The notes under the pieces: model-generated
What the model was told of the DNA's origin: nothing
The model's input: only the letters and a program-made list of their open reading frames with translations
Databases searched by the model: none
Shown: positions 7,038 through 15,516 of the stretch, piece after piece
Position numbering within the stretch: position 1 is the stretch's first letter
How the letters are laid out: each line of letters begins with the position of its first letter
Made by a program: the position numbers and the translations under genes
Source: Porticoccaceae bacterium UBA2002
GTDB taxonomy: Bacteria > Pseudomonadota > Gammaproteobacteria > Pseudomonadales > Porticoccaceae
Length of the DNA stretch: 16,922 nt
Direction of reading: 5' to 3'
NCBI GenBank assembly: GCA_002334915.1
Contig: DDCQ01000034.1
Coordinates: forward strand, 1,126 to 18,047

Positions 7038-9683
7038 ATGTCGCAGGATTTAGACCCAGCTGAAACCCAGGAATGGCTTGATGCCTTTGATTCAATTTGT
7101 CGGGCTCAGGGGGACCAGCGGGCAACCTATATTCTCACACAGCTCCAGGCCCATGCCGCAGATGAGGGTATCCAGTTACCTCAGTCGGTAACCACACCTT
7201 TCCGCAATACTATTTCTGTCAGTCAGGAAAAAACCATGCCTGGCGATCTTTTTATGGAGCGCCGCATTCGCTCTCTGGTGCGCTGGAACGCACTGGCTAT
7301 GGTGATGCGTGCCAATAAGCAGAGCGAAGGTATTGGCGGCCATATCGCCAGCTTCTCCTCTGCAGCCACACTCTATGATGTAGGCTTTAATTACTTTTTC
7401 CGCGGCTCTGACGGCGATGATATGGGCGATCTGGTGTTTTTCCAGGGCCATAGCTCCCCCGGTATGTACGCGCGCTCATTTCTTGAAGGGCGCTTTACCA
7501 CTGAGGAACTGGATAAGTTTCGCCGTGAAGTGGACGGCACAGGGCTGTCCTCCTATCCGCACCCCTGGCTAATGCCGGATTACTGGCAGTTCCCCACAGT
7601 TTCTATGGGTCTGGGGCCCATTCAGGCAATCTATCAGGCACACACCATGCGCTACCTGTCGGCCAGAGATCTGTCGGCTCGTGGTAATCGCAAAGTCTGG
7701 GCCTTCCTGGGTGATGGCGAATGTGATGAGCCAGAGAGCCTGGGAGCTATTTCACTGGCCGGCCGCGAAGGTCTTGAGAATCTGATTTTTGTTATTAACT
7801 GCAACCTGCAGCGTCTCGACGGTCCGGTTCGCGGCAATGGCAAGATTATCCAGGAGCTTGAGGGTGTCTTCCGCGGTGCTGGCTGGAATGTGATCAAAGT
7901 GATCTGGGGTCGCCACTGGGATCCGCTGCTGGAAAAAGACAAGAGCGGCATGCTGATCAAGCGCATGAATGAAGTCTGCGACGGTGATTTGCAGAACTAC
8001 AAATCTAACGGCGGCGCCTACACCAGAGAGCATTTCTTTGGCAAGTACCCAGAGCTGCTGGAGCTGGTCAAGGATATGACCGATGAGCAGATTATGGCTT
8101 TAAACCGCGGCGGCCACGACCCCTACAAAGTCTATGCGGCTTACTCCGAGGCGGTAGCCAGTAAAGGCAAGCCCACAGTGATTCTGGCTCACACCGTGAA
8201 GGGTTACGGTCTTGGTGATGGCCAGGCGGCCAATGACACTCACTCGGTGAAAAAACTGGATTCTGAACAGCTGCGTTATTTCCGCGACCGCTTTGGTATT
8301 CCGGTGGCAGATGAAGAGCTGGAGACAGTTCCCTATTACCGTCCTGCGGAAGATAGCCCCGAAATTACCTATATGAAGAGACGCCGCGAGGCGTTGGATG
8401 GCCCACTGCCATCGCGCAAACATCATTTTGAACCCATGCAGGTGCCCGAGCTTGGCAGCTTTAAGAAGCAGCTTGAGAGTACTGGCGAGCGGGAGATTTC
8501 CACTACCATGGCGTTTGTGCGCGTACTTTCCGCATTGGTAAAAGATAAAAATATTGGCAAATATGTAGTGCCCATTGTGCCCGACGAAGCGCGCACCTTT
8601 GGTATGGAGGGCATGTTCCGGCAGCTGGGTATCTATACTTCGGCGGGACAAAAATATGTGCCCCATGATCACCAGCAGATTATGTATTACAAGGAAGATA
8701 AGAAAGGCGTGATTCTGGAAGAGGGCATTAATGAAGCTGGTGCTATGTCAGCCTGGTTAGCTCTGGCGACTTCTTACAGCACCAATGCGGTGCCGATGAT
8801 TCCATTTTATATTTTCTACTCTATGTTTGGTTTCCAACGTATTGGCGATCTAGCCTGGGCCTCTGGCGATAGCCAGGCGCGAGGTTTCTTGATTGGCGCC
8901 ACTGCTGGTCGCACCACATTGAATGGTGAAGGCCTGCAACACCAGGATGGGCACAGTCTTATCCTTGCTAACACCATTCCTAACTGTAAAAGTTACGATG
9001 CTGCCTTTAGCTATGAGCTGGCAGTGATTGTTCAGGATGGCATCAGGTGTATGTTTGAGGAGAAACAGAACTGTTTCTATTACCTCACCACCATGAATGA
9101 AAACTATGTTCAGCCAGCCCTGCCTGAGGGTGCCGAAGAGGGCATTATCAAAGGTATGTACAAGCTGGCTGACGCCGGGTCGGCCAAGCATAAGGTGACA
9201 TTGATGGGTGCGGGTACAATTCTTAATGAGGTGCGTGCTGCGGCTGAAATACTCAGTGAAAAATTTGCTGTTGAGGCTAATATCTGGAGCCTGACCAGCG
9301 TGAATGAGCTGGTGCGCGAAGGACAGGCGGTTGACCGCTGGAACCTCCTGCACCCCGCCGAGAAGCCAAAACAGTCCTATATTGCTGAGCAGCTAGGCGA
9401 TAGCTCAGAGCCGGTGGTTGTGGCTACCGACTATATGAAGGGTTACGGTGAGCAGATGCGCGCCTATATCAAGCAGCCCATGCATGTGCTGGGAACTGAT
9501 GGTTTTGGCCGCAGTGATAGCCGCGCAGCACTGCGTCACTTCTTTGAAGTGGATCGTTACTTTGTGGTGGTTACCACCCTTAAGGCGCTGGCAGATCAGG
9601 GTGCAATTAAGCCAGCTGTTGTGACCAAGGCGATTAAAGAGTTTGGTATAGATCCAGAGAAAAGCAACCCGCTGTATCTTTAA
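7038..9683 (+). CDS. aceE: Pyruvate dehydrogenase E1 component, homodimeric type (AceE)
   Basis: AceE is the thiamine-diphosphate-dependent E1 subunit of the pyruvate dehydrogenase complex. It decarboxylates pyruvate and transfers the acetyl group to the lipoyl arms of E2. The ATG at 7038 (MSQDLDPAETQEW) is chosen by family alignment, giving 881 aa against 887 in E. coli. The open frame extends about 27 codons upstream to a TTG, but that part shows no family similarity. No good Shine-Dalgarno precedes the ATG. The ThDP motif begins with GDGECDEPES at 225-234 and ends with NCNLQRLDG at 254-262. His402 (in THSVKK) and Glu566 (in EGINEAGA) correspond by alignment to the active-site residues His407 and Glu571 of E. 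coli. The invariant blocks QFPTVSMGLGP and GFLIGATAGRTTLNGEGLQH are intact. aceF follows after 63 bp on the same strand, so the two are almost certainly one operon. Confidence 0.98.
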   Translation: MSQDLDPAETQEWLDAFDSICRAQGDQRATYILTQLQAHAADEGIQLPQSVTTPFRNTISVSQEKTMPGDLFMERRIRSLVRWNALAMVMRANKQSEGIGGHIASFSSAATLYDVGFNYFFRGSDGDDMGDLVFFQGHSSPGMYARSFLEGRFTTEELDKFRREVDGTGLSSYPHPWLMPDYWQFPTVSMGLGPIQAIYQAHTMRYLSARDLSARGNRKVWAFLGDGECDEPESLGAISLAGREGLENLIFVINCNLQRLDGPVRGNGKIIQELEGVFRGAGWNVIKVIWGRHWDPLLEKDKSGMLIKRMNEVCDGDLQNYKSNGGAYTREHFFGKYPELLELVKDMTDEQIMALNRGGHDPYKVYAAYSEAVASKGKPTVILAHTVKGYGLGDGQAANDTHSVKKLDSEQLRYFRDRFGIPVADEELETVPYYRPAEDSPEITYMKRRREALDGPLPSRKHHFEPMQVPELGSFKKQLESTGEREISTTMAFVRVLSALVKDKNIGKYVVPIVPDEARTFGMEGMFRQLGIYTSAGQKYVPHDHQQIMYYKEDKKGVILEEGINEAGAMSAWLALATSYSTNAVPMIPFYIFYSMFGFQRIGDLAWASGDSQARGFLIGATAGRTTLNGEGLQHQDGHSLILANTIPNCKSYDAAFSYELAVIVQDGIRCMFEEKQNCFYYLTTMNENYVQPALPEGAEEGIIKGMYKLADAGSAKHKVTLMGAGTILNEVRAAAEILSEKFAVEANIWSLTSVNELVREGQAVDRWNLLHPAEKPKQSYIAEQLGDSSEPVVVATDYMKGYGEQMRAYIKQPMHVLGTDGFGRSDSRAALRHFFEVDRYFVVVTTLKALADQGAIKPAVVTKAIKEFGIDPEKSNPLYL

Positions 9684-9746
9684 GGTAGCTAAGGCAGATA
9701 AGACAGCGCAGCTAAAACTGCAGAATTAATTGTAAAGGGATAACAA

Positions 9747-11357
9747 GTGGCCGTAGAAATTGTAACAGTTCCAGATTTGGGTGGCGCAGAGACCGTCGAC
9801 GTAATTGAGCTGAGTATTGCGCAGGGCGATGCCGTAGCGCTCGAGGATTCACTGCTGGTTTTAGAGTCCGATAAGGCCACTATGGATGTGCCCAGCCCCT
9901 TTGAGGGCACTCTGGTTAAGTTTCTGGTCGCTGATGGCGACACCGTAAAAGTCGGCGATCCCATAGCGGAAATTGAAGTGTCAGGACAGCAGGCCGAAAC
10001 CTCTGCTGAACCAGTTGAAGAGTCGCTTAAACAGCCTGAGCCCGTTCAAGAGCCTGAGCCCGCGGCTACAGATGATAGCGTTGCAGAACAGTTTATTCTG
10101 GTTCCAGATATTGGCAGTGAAGATCCAGTAGATGTGATTGAAATCTCTGTGGCCATTGGCGATGAGATCGAAGAGGGCGATACTCTATTGGTGCTTGAGT
10201 CAGATAAGGCCACCATGGATGTACCCTCATCTCACAGCGGCACAGTGGTTAAAATTCTCGCTGCCGAGGGAGACAAACTAAACACTGGCTCAGAGGTGGC
10301 AGTTCTTGAAATCACTCCTGCAGCCCCAGAACCACAGATAGATAAGACTCCTGAATCTGCTTCTGCTCCTGCACCTGCAGCGACTGAGTCGGCTAAGCCG
10401 CCAGCTGCGCCCGCACCTGCGGTTGTAGATTCAGCCTCAGCTCCAGCTAATCAGTCCGGCGATATCTATGCGGGACCTGCAGTGCGCCTGCTGGCCCGTG
10501 AGTTGGGCGTTGATCTTGCCAAGGTTGCCGGCTCTGGCCCCAGAGGCCGGGTGCAAAAAGATGATGTAAACCTGTTTGTGAAAACCGCTTTAAGCACATC
10601 CCCGGTCGCTGCAACTGGTTCTGGTATTCCAGTGGTCCCAGAGGTCGATTTCAGTCAGTTTGGCGATATTGAATCTATTGCCATGAGCAAGATTCAAAAG
10701 CTGACCGCCGCCAATATGCAGCGCAACTGGCTCAATGTGCCTCATGTTACCCATTTCGACGATGCAGATATTACCGATCTGGAAGCTTTTAGAAAGTCCC
10801 TGGCCGATGAGGGCGCTGCCCGCGGTATCAAGGTAACGCCAGTGGCATTTTTGATTAAGGCGCTGGCAACAGCCATACAGGCTAATCCAGTGGTTAATCG
10901 CTCATTGGCCGCTGATGGCGAGCACTTTATTCAGAAGCATTACTGCAATATCGGCATGGCCGTGGATACTCCCAGAGGTCTGGTTGTGCCGGTAATAAAA
11001 AATGCCGATGAAAAAGGTATCTGGGATATTTCTGCCGATATTATGGCGCTGGCTGCCAGCGCCAGAGATGGCAAGTTAAAGCCCGCTGATATGCAGGGCG
11101 GCTGCTTTACGCTGTCGAGCCTGGGAGCCATAGGTGGAAAAGGCTTTACGCCCATAGTGAACAGCCCTGAAGTGGGTATTCTGGGTGTCTCCAAATCCCA
11201 GATGCAGCCCGTATGGAATGGCCAGGAATTTGTGCCACGCCTGATGCTGCCTCTCTGTCTGTCCTATGATCACCGAGTCATTAATGGCGGTGATGCTGGG
11301 CGCTTTATGACCCAGCTGGTTAAATCTCTCAGCGATATTCGCCATCTGGCTCTATAG
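9747..11357 (+). CDS. aceF: Pyruvate dehydrogenase E2, dihydrolipoamide acetyltransferase with two lipoyl domains (AceF)
   Basis: This is the core acetyltransferase of the PDH complex: it accepts acetyl groups on lipoyl-lysine and passes them to CoA. It starts with GTG at 9747, with AAGGGA (9735-9740) 6 nt upstream. Domain order over 536 aa is lipoyl domain 1 (about 3-78, lipoyl Lys43 in ESDKATMDVPS), a Pro/Glu/Ala linker, lipoyl domain 2 (about 115-190, Lys154 in the same motif), an Ala/Pro-rich linker (190-237), the peripheral-subunit-binding domain (about 239-275, with AGPAVRLLARELGVDL and GSGPRGRVQKDDV), and the catalytic domain (about 305-536). The catalytic His509 lies in SYDHRVINGGDAGRF. 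Asn513 replaces the Asp of enteric enzymes, as in Pseudomonas/Azotobacter E2. E. coli has three lipoyl domains; two are usual in pseudomonads. No lpd (E3) gene follows, so E3 must be supplied from elsewhere. Confidence 0.97.
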   Translation: MAVEIVTVPDLGGAETVDVIELSIAQGDAVALEDSLLVLESDKATMDVPSPFEGTLVKFLVADGDTVKVGDPIAEIEVSGQQAETSAEPVEESLKQPEPVQEPEPAATDDSVAEQFILVPDIGSEDPVDVIEISVAIGDEIEEGDTLLVLESDKATMDVPSSHSGTVVKILAAEGDKLNTGSEVAVLEITPAAPEPQIDKTPESASAPAPAATESAKPPAAPAPAVVDSASAPANQSGDIYAGPAVRLLARELGVDLAKVAGSGPRGRVQKDDVNLFVKTALSTSPVAATGSGIPVVPEVDFSQFGDIESIAMSKIQKLTAANMQRNWLNVPHVTHFDDADITDLEAFRKSLADEGAARGIKVTPVAFLIKALATAIQANPVVNRSLAADGEHFIQKHYCNIGMAVDTPRGLVVPVIKNADEKGIWDISADIMALAASARDGKLKPADMQGGCFTLSSLGAIGGKGFTPIVNSPEVGILGVSKSQMQPVWNGQEFVPRLMLPLCLSYDHRVINGGDAGRFMTQLVKSLSDIRHLAL

Positions 11358-11403
11358 CAGTCAGGCCTCCCAAGTTTTCCTTATTGGGGCAGAGTTTTAG
11401 GTC

Positions 11404-11409
11404 TATAAT
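11404..11409 (+). promoter_or_regulatory. Candidate -10 element for gloA
   Basis: A perfect TATAAT lies 34 nt before the gloA ATG, in the 85-bp gap behind aceF. No convincing -35 exists at 16-18 nt (the 17-nt position reads TTATTG), and there is no TGn extension. It could be a weak or activator-dependent promoter; otherwise gloA is expressed by read-through from aceEF. Confidence 0.3.
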
Positions 11410-11442
11410 CGATAGCTGATTTTACTAACCTGAGGCAGCCCC

Positions 11443-11883
11443 ATGCAGTTTTTACACACCATGGTTCGAGTATCCAATCTCGAGCAGTCACTGGATTTTT
11501 ATTGTAATGCCCTGGGTCTGATCGAGGTCTATCGCAAAGACAGTGAAGCGGGCCGTTTTACTCTGGTGTTTTTGTCCGCCCCATCCGATCTGGACTCAGC
11601 GCAAACAAATAGCGCGCCGGTTATTGAGTTGACCTATAACTGGGATCCGGAAGCCTATACAGGCGGCCGCAACTTTGGTCATCTGGCCTACAGGGTCGAT
11701 AATATTTACGCTACCTGTGAAAAGCTGATGGCTGCCGGTGTGGTGATTAACCGCCCGCCCAGAGATGGCCATATGGCTTTTGTGCGCTCCCCCGATAATA
11801 TCTCCATTGAACTGCTACAGTCGGGAGATAGTCTGCCAACCATGGAGCCCTGGCTATCGATGGAAAATACTGGCGAATGGTAA
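11443..11883 (+). CDS. gloA: Lactoylglutathione lyase (glyoxalase I, VOC superfamily)
   Basis: Glyoxalase I isomerises the hemithioacetal of methylglyoxal and glutathione to S-lactoylglutathione, detoxifying a by-product of glycolysis in the cytoplasm. The 146-aa product has two beta-alpha-beta-beta-beta VOC modules. All four metal ligands known from E. coli GloA (His5, Glu56, His74, Glu122) are present here as His5, Glu62 (in VIELTYNW), His80 (in [10 protein letters not shown]) and Glu123 (in SIELLQ). The opening [20 protein letters not shown] is diagnostic. The start is the ATG at 11443, with GAGG (11432-11435) 7 nt upstream. The protein is slightly longer than E. coli GloA (135 aa) because of an insertion around residues 48-57 and a short C-terminal tail. 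By overall length it is the short Ni/Co-type form, though metal preference cannot be read from sequence. Its TAA abuts the stop of the next, opposing gene. Confidence 0.93.
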   Translation: MQFLHTMVRVSNLEQSLDFYCNALGLIEVYRKDSEAGRFTLVFLSAPSDLDSAQTNSAPVIELTYNWDPEAYTGGRNFGHLAYRVDNIYATCEKLMAAGVVINRPPRDGHMAFVRSPDNISIELLQSGDSLPTMEPWLSMENTGEW

Positions 11884-12975
11884 CTAGCCGGTTTTGCGAT
11901 AGGGCAAAATAGCCTGGGCCTGTTGCATATGTTGCTCCACAGAGGCCTGCTCAGACTCTAGAAAACGGGCTATAGCTCGGTGAAACTCGGGGTGCTGAAT
12001 CCAGTGAAGGGAGTGGGTTGCAACAGGTTCAAAGCCGCGAATAATTTTGTGTTCGCCCTGGGCGCCGGCATCGTATCTCTGCAGGCCTTTTTCAATGGCA
12101 AACTCAATGCCGCGATAATAACAGAGCTCAAAATGCAGGCAGGAAAATTCGCCAGCACTGCCCCAGTAGCGACCATAAAGGGTGTCCGCATCAAAAAAGT
12201 ATAGGGCGCAGGCCACTGGGATTTCATTCTGATAGGCTACTGCCATAGCAATTTGTTCTGGCATGCTAGTGGCAATTTCATTGAAAAAAGCTTCTGTTAA
12301 ATAGCCTCTGGTGCCATTGCGCTTGGCATAGGTGCGTTCGTAGAGCTGATAAAATAGCTGCCAGATTGTCGGGCTGATCTGGGCTCCCTCAAGAACTTCA
12401 ACATTCAGACCCTGGGCTGCAATCTCAGCGCGCTCCTTGCGCACCATCTTGCGCTTGCGCGAATTCAGAGCTGCCAGGTAGTCATCGAAAGACTGGTAGT
12501 CGCGATTGTGCCAGTGGTACTGAACACCGCTGCGCTGCAGCAGCCGTGGGTCATCAAACAGAGCTCTCTGGTTGCTGTCTGGAAACAGGCAGTGCCAGCT
12601 GGATGCGCCAGTATCTGCGGCTACGGCCAGCACCTCTTCAAACAGCTGTTGGCAATGGTCCTGGTTAAGGCTGTGGTTACCTCGGATCCTGGGGCCCTCT
12701 GAGGGCGTAAAGGGCACTGCGGTCAGCAGCTTGGGATAGTAGTCCAGCCCATTCTGGTGATAGGCATTGGCCCAGGCATAATCAAACACATATTCACCCA
12801 TACTGTGGTCTTTTAAATACAGGGGCATAAATGCGTCCTGGTTGTCAGAGCTCAGGGATAGATGGATAGGCTCCCAGCCAGTTTCAGTGCAGGCGCTGCC
12901 GCTATTCTCCAGAGCCTGAATAAATTCAGCCCGCATAAAGGGGTACTCAAGAGCGGGCTTTTCTGGTGAGGACAT
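11884..12975 (-). CDS. FemAB/GNAT-like acyltransferase of the DUF482 (peptidogalycan biosynthesis) family
   Basis: This 363-aa protein matches the DUF482/FemAB-like family (Pfam PF04339) often labelled peptidogalycan biosynthesis or GNAT N-acetyltransferase. The biochemical function of the family is not established. Family traits seen are an N-terminal PFMRAEFIQALENSGS block (13-28), FDYAWANAYHQNGLDYYPKL (64-83) with TPSEGPRI shortly after, a basic SRKRKMVRKERAEI helix (172-185), and a second GNAT-like half with RYWGSAGEF (269-277), HFELCYYRGIEFAIEKGL (281-298) and AGAQGEHKIIRGFEP (303-317). The fold is probably a tandem acetyltransferase fold as in Fem proteins, which suggests aminoacyl or acyl transfer. 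There is no signal peptide and no membrane segment, so it should be cytoplasmic. The start at 12975 is supported by the PF.RAEF block close to the N-terminus, though only a weak CAGG ribosome site precedes it. It converges on gloA with no intervening base and diverges from fabV. Confidence 0.8.
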   Translation of the reverse strand: MSSPEKPALEYPFMRAEFIQALENSGSACTETGWEPIHLSLSSDNQDAFMPLYLKDHSMGEYVFDYAWANAYHQNGLDYYPKLLTAVPFTPSEGPRIRGNHSLNQDHCQQLFEEVLAVAADTGASSWHCLFPDSNQRALFDDPRLLQRSGVQYHWHNRDYQSFDDYLAALNSRKRKMVRKERAEIAAQGLNVEVLEGAQISPTIWQLFYQLYERTYAKRNGTRGYLTEAFFNEIATSMPEQIAMAVAYQNEIPVACALYFFDADTLYGRYWGSAGEFSCLHFELCYYRGIEFAIEKGLQRYDAGAQGEHKIIRGFEPVATHSLHWIQHPEFHRAIARFLESEQASVEQHMQQAQAILPYRKTG

Positions 12976-13209
12976 AGACTGGTTGTGCCTGTATTTAGGT
13001 ATGGGTTGGGTAAACCTGTAGCAAGTATACGGTCAACCCTGGAGAACTGTTTACTTGTGGCGACGAAATGTGCCGTTCTCACCGTTGTCTGTCAATAAAA
13101 AAACTCAATGCCAGGAACCAGTTTTGTGACTGTTTGCTGTATGATGCGCAGCTAGTTGGCAGGCCCGCTGTCTATCGTTATTTTTACCTGAAAGTATGGA
13201 GACAACTGC

Positions 13210-14397
13210 ATGATTATTAAGCCCCGCGTTCGCGGCTTTATGTGCATCACCACCCACCCGACAGGCTGTGAGGTGAATGTAAAAAACCAGATTGATACTA
13301 TTAAAAGCCAGGGCGCTATTGATTCGCCCAAGCGCGTTTTGGTTATTGGTTCTTCAACCGGCTATGGGCTGGCGGCGCGAATTACCGCTGCATTTGGTGG
13401 CGGCGCCTCAACGCTGGGTATCTTTTTTGAAAAGCCAGGTACAGATCACAAGCCTGGTACAGCAGGCTGGTATAACAGCGCGGCATTCCACAGCTATGCA
13501 GAGGCAGAGGGGCTGTATGCCAAGAGTATTAATGGTGACGCCTTCTCCAATGAGGTGAAAGAAAAGACTATTGCCACCATCAAAGAAGACTTGGGTCAGG
13601 TTGATCTGGTGATCTACAGTTTGGCGGCCCCGCGACGTGAGCACCCGGTTACTGGTGAGGTATTTAATTCGACGCTGAAGCCTGTAGGCAAAAATATCAG
13701 CATGCGCGGTATCAACACTGATAAAGAAGAGATTCAAGAGTTCAGTATGGAGGCCGCCAGTCAGCAGGAGATTGACGACACAGTTGCGGTGATGGGTGGC
13801 GAAGACTGGGAGATGTGGATGGATGCTCTGGCCGAGGCTGGAGTATTGGCCGATGGCGCCAAGACCACAGCCTTTACCTATATTGGCGAGAAGATTACCT
13901 GGGACCTGTACTGGGATGGCACTATTGGTCAAGCCAAGAAAGATCTGGATGCCCGGGTGATTGGCATTCGTGACAAGCTGGCAGTCCATGGTGGTGATGC
14001 CCGGGTTTCAGTCCTCAAAGGAGTGGTTACCCAGGCCAGCTCGGCGATTCCTATTATGCCGCTGTATCTGGCCATGCTGTTTAAAGAGATGAAAACCAGA
14101 GGCACTCACGAGGGCTGCATTGAGCAGCTTTACAGGCTGTTCACAGAATGTCTCTACAGCGATAGCCCGCGCACCGATGAAGAGGGGCGGCTGCGAGTGG
14201 ATGAGCTGGAGATGGACCCGGAGGTGCAGTCTGCAGTGGCAGCGGCCTGGTCAGAGATCAGCACAGAAAACCTGATCAGTAGCACCGACTTTAAAGGCTA
14301 TAAGCAGGACTTTCTGAATCTGTTTGGCTTCGAGATAGAGGGTGTGGATTACGAGGCTGAAGTGAATCCGGAAGTTGAGATTAGCAATCTTGTTTAA
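13210..14397 (+). CDS. fabV: Trans-2-enoyl-ACP reductase FabV
   Basis: FabV reduces the enoyl-ACP double bond with NADH in the last step of each fatty-acid elongation cycle. It is an alternative to FabI and is typically far less sensitive to triclosan. The 395-aa product is close to V. cholerae FabV (about 400 aa). It begins [20 protein letters not shown], the family hallmark. The nucleotide-binding loop is [12 protein letters not shown] at 47-58. The catalytic Tyr-X8-Lys signature is Tyr234 to Lys243 ([10 protein letters not shown]), matching Tyr235/Lys244 of V. cholerae; the spacing of eight distinguishes FabV from FabI (six). The ATG at 13210 has GGAGA (13198-13202) 7 nt upstream. A TATGAT at 13140-13145 might be a -10, but no -35 supports it. 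lpxL follows after about 21 bp and is probably co-transcribed, linking fatty-acid synthesis to lipid A acylation. Confidence 0.97.
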   Translation: MIIKPRVRGFMCITTHPTGCEVNVKNQIDTIKSQGAIDSPKRVLVIGSSTGYGLAARITAAFGGGASTLGIFFEKPGTDHKPGTAGWYNSAAFHSYAEAEGLYAKSINGDAFSNEVKEKTIATIKEDLGQVDLVIYSLAAPRREHPVTGEVFNSTLKPVGKNISMRGINTDKEEIQEFSMEAASQQEIDDTVAVMGGEDWEMWMDALAEAGVLADGAKTTAFTYIGEKITWDLYWDGTIGQAKKDLDARVIGIRDKLAVHGGDARVSVLKGVVTQASSAIPIMPLYLAMLFKEMKTRGTHEGCIEQLYRLFTECLYSDSPRTDEEGRLRVDELEMDPEVQSAVAAAWSEISTENLISSTDFKGYKQDFLNLFGFEIEGVDYEAEVNPEVEISNLV

Positions 14398-14418
14398 GCT
14401 ATTGCTGAGGTGGGGCAG

Positions 14419-15378
14419 ATGACATCTAAAGCGACTCAGTTTGAAGCGCAGTTGTTGCACCCGCGCCACTGGCTGCTATGGCTGGCCTTTGGCCTGTGGC
14501 GACTGATTACCGCATTGCCATACCCGGTGCTGTTGCAGCTAGGCAAAGCCATTGGTCTGCTGGTGCACAGCTTTCCCAGCCGTCGCAAGACAATTGCCCT
14601 GCGTAATATTCAACTGTGCTTCCCCGACCTGAGCGACCAGGAGCATCGGGACATGTTGCGCGCCAACATGATCAATGTGGGCACTGCGCTAATGGAAGTG
14701 GGCATGGCCTGGTGGTGGTCGAAAAAGCGTTTTAGCAAGCTGTTGCAGTTCGAGGGCCTTGAGCACCTGGAGGCCCAGAAAGGTCGCGGCGTGATGCTGC
14801 TGGGTATCCATTACACCACCCTGGAAGTCGGCGCAGCTGCTATTTCTACGGTATTTGAAATGGATGGTATGTATCGCCGTCACGGCAACCCGGTGTATGA
14901 TTTTCTGCAGGCCCGGGGGCGGTTGAGCAAGGGCATAGGTGAGAATATTGTCTTCGAGCGACGGGATGTGCGCGGCACCATGAAAGCGCTGAAATCTGGA
15001 CGCTCGCTCTGGTATGGGCCAGACCAGGATTACGGGTTGGGCCAGGGTTTATTTGCTCCATTCTTTGGTATTCAGGCTGCGACTGTCTACGCTACAGCTA
15101 GATTTGCCGAAAAGACCGGAGCCGCCGTAGTACCTTTTAGCCATATCAGATTGCCTGGTTCTCAGGGTTATAAGATCAGCGTATATCCCGCTTTGGAGGA
15201 TTTCCCCACTGGTGATGATCTGGCCGATGCGACCAGAATCAACAGCATTGTTGAGGAGTTTATCCTGCTGCAGCCCGATCAGTATCTATGGGTACACAGG
15301 CGCTTTAAAAATCGCCCGGAGGGAGAGGCCGATGTCTACCAGGTGGCGCAAAGAAAAAGACGCAACAGAAACAGATAA
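14419..15378 (+). CDS. lpxL: Lipid A lauroyl-type acyltransferase LpxL
   Basis: LpxL-family enzymes transfer an acyl chain from acyl-ACP to Kdo2-lipid IVA at the inner face of the inner membrane, a late step of lipid A synthesis. The catalytic HX4E dyad is His131 and Glu136 (GIHYTTLEVGA), matching His132/Glu137 of E. coli LpxL. Other matches include LLHPRHWLLWLAFG at 12-25 (N-terminal membrane anchor), LRNIQLCFPDLS, LMEVGMAWWW, WYGPDQDYG and the C-terminal YLWVHRRFKNRPEG. The ATG at 14419 gives 319 aa and has GAGG (14407-14410) 8 nt upstream. A GTG three codons earlier overlaps that ribosome site and is less likely. The donor chain length (lauroyl, myristoyl or palmitoleoyl) cannot be told from sequence. 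It lies 21 bp behind fabV, probably in one operon. A short basic tail (QRKRRNRNR) ends the protein. Confidence 0.92.
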   Translation: MTSKATQFEAQLLHPRHWLLWLAFGLWRLITALPYPVLLQLGKAIGLLVHSFPSRRKTIALRNIQLCFPDLSDQEHRDMLRANMINVGTALMEVGMAWWWSKKRFSKLLQFEGLEHLEAQKGRGVMLLGIHYTTLEVGAAAISTVFEMDGMYRRHGNPVYDFLQARGRLSKGIGENIVFERRDVRGTMKALKSGRSLWYGPDQDYGLGQGLFAPFFGIQAATVYATARFAEKTGAAVVPFSHIRLPGSQGYKISVYPALEDFPTGDDLADATRINSIVEEFILLQPDQYLWVHRRFKNRPEGEADVYQVAQRKRRNRNR

Positions 15379-15407
15379 CTCAGCAGCTAATGGCTGTTCA
15401 GTGGCTC

Positions 15408-15433
15408 AGGTTTCCCTTGTGTCCCGGGAACCT
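15408..15433 (+). terminator. Hairpin behind lpxL, weak terminator candidate
   Basis: AGGTTTCCC (15408-15416) pairs with GGGAACCT (15426-15433) as eight base pairs with one bulged T, around a 9-nt loop, 30 nt after the lpxL stop. No T-run follows, so it is not a canonical intrinsic terminator. It could be a 3'-end stabilising structure or mark Rho-dependent termination. Confidence 0.35.
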
Positions 15434-15444
15434 CGGCAGTAACA

Positions 15445-15474
15445 TTGGCCGCTATTCAAAACGCTGCCTATTAA
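15445..15474 (+). promoter_or_regulatory. Possible weak promoter for dapA
   Basis: TTGGCC (15445-15450) and TATTAA (15469-15474) each match four of six consensus bases, separated by 18 nt, in the 138-bp gap between lpxL and dapA. The gap is large enough for an independent promoter, but this pair is only modestly better than chance. Confidence 0.25.
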
Positions 15475-15516
15475 CTAGGATTAAGTAGCTACCATCAGTT
15501 TTAGCAAGGAACGGAA

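Noticed and set aside
8100..8672. Long minus-strand ORF (190 codons) inside aceE, and similar long antisense ORFs in bepA, aceE, fabV and dapA
   Set aside because: All lie wholly within strongly conserved genes on the opposite strand, and their products show low-complexity composition without recognisable domains; they are frame shadows.
11368..11389. TCCCAA / TTGGGG hairpin after aceF as an intrinsic terminator
   Set aside because: The stem is only five pairs plus one G-T wobble, the loop is 10 nt, and no T-run follows directly (CAGAGTTTTA). Too weak to call.
12976..13080. GGTCAACCC / TTGACC motif as a promoter for the DUF482 gene, with nearby GGGTT...AACCC symmetry
   Set aside because: On the minus strand TTGACC is a fair -35, but no acceptable -10 stands 16-18 nt downstream, and TATACT pairs only with a weak -35. 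The inverted arms are short and 30 nt apart.
15390..15488. A 32-codon ORF (MAVQWLRF...) between lpxL and dapA
   Set aside because: No ribosome site, no recognisable features, and it runs through the hairpin region; most likely non-coding.
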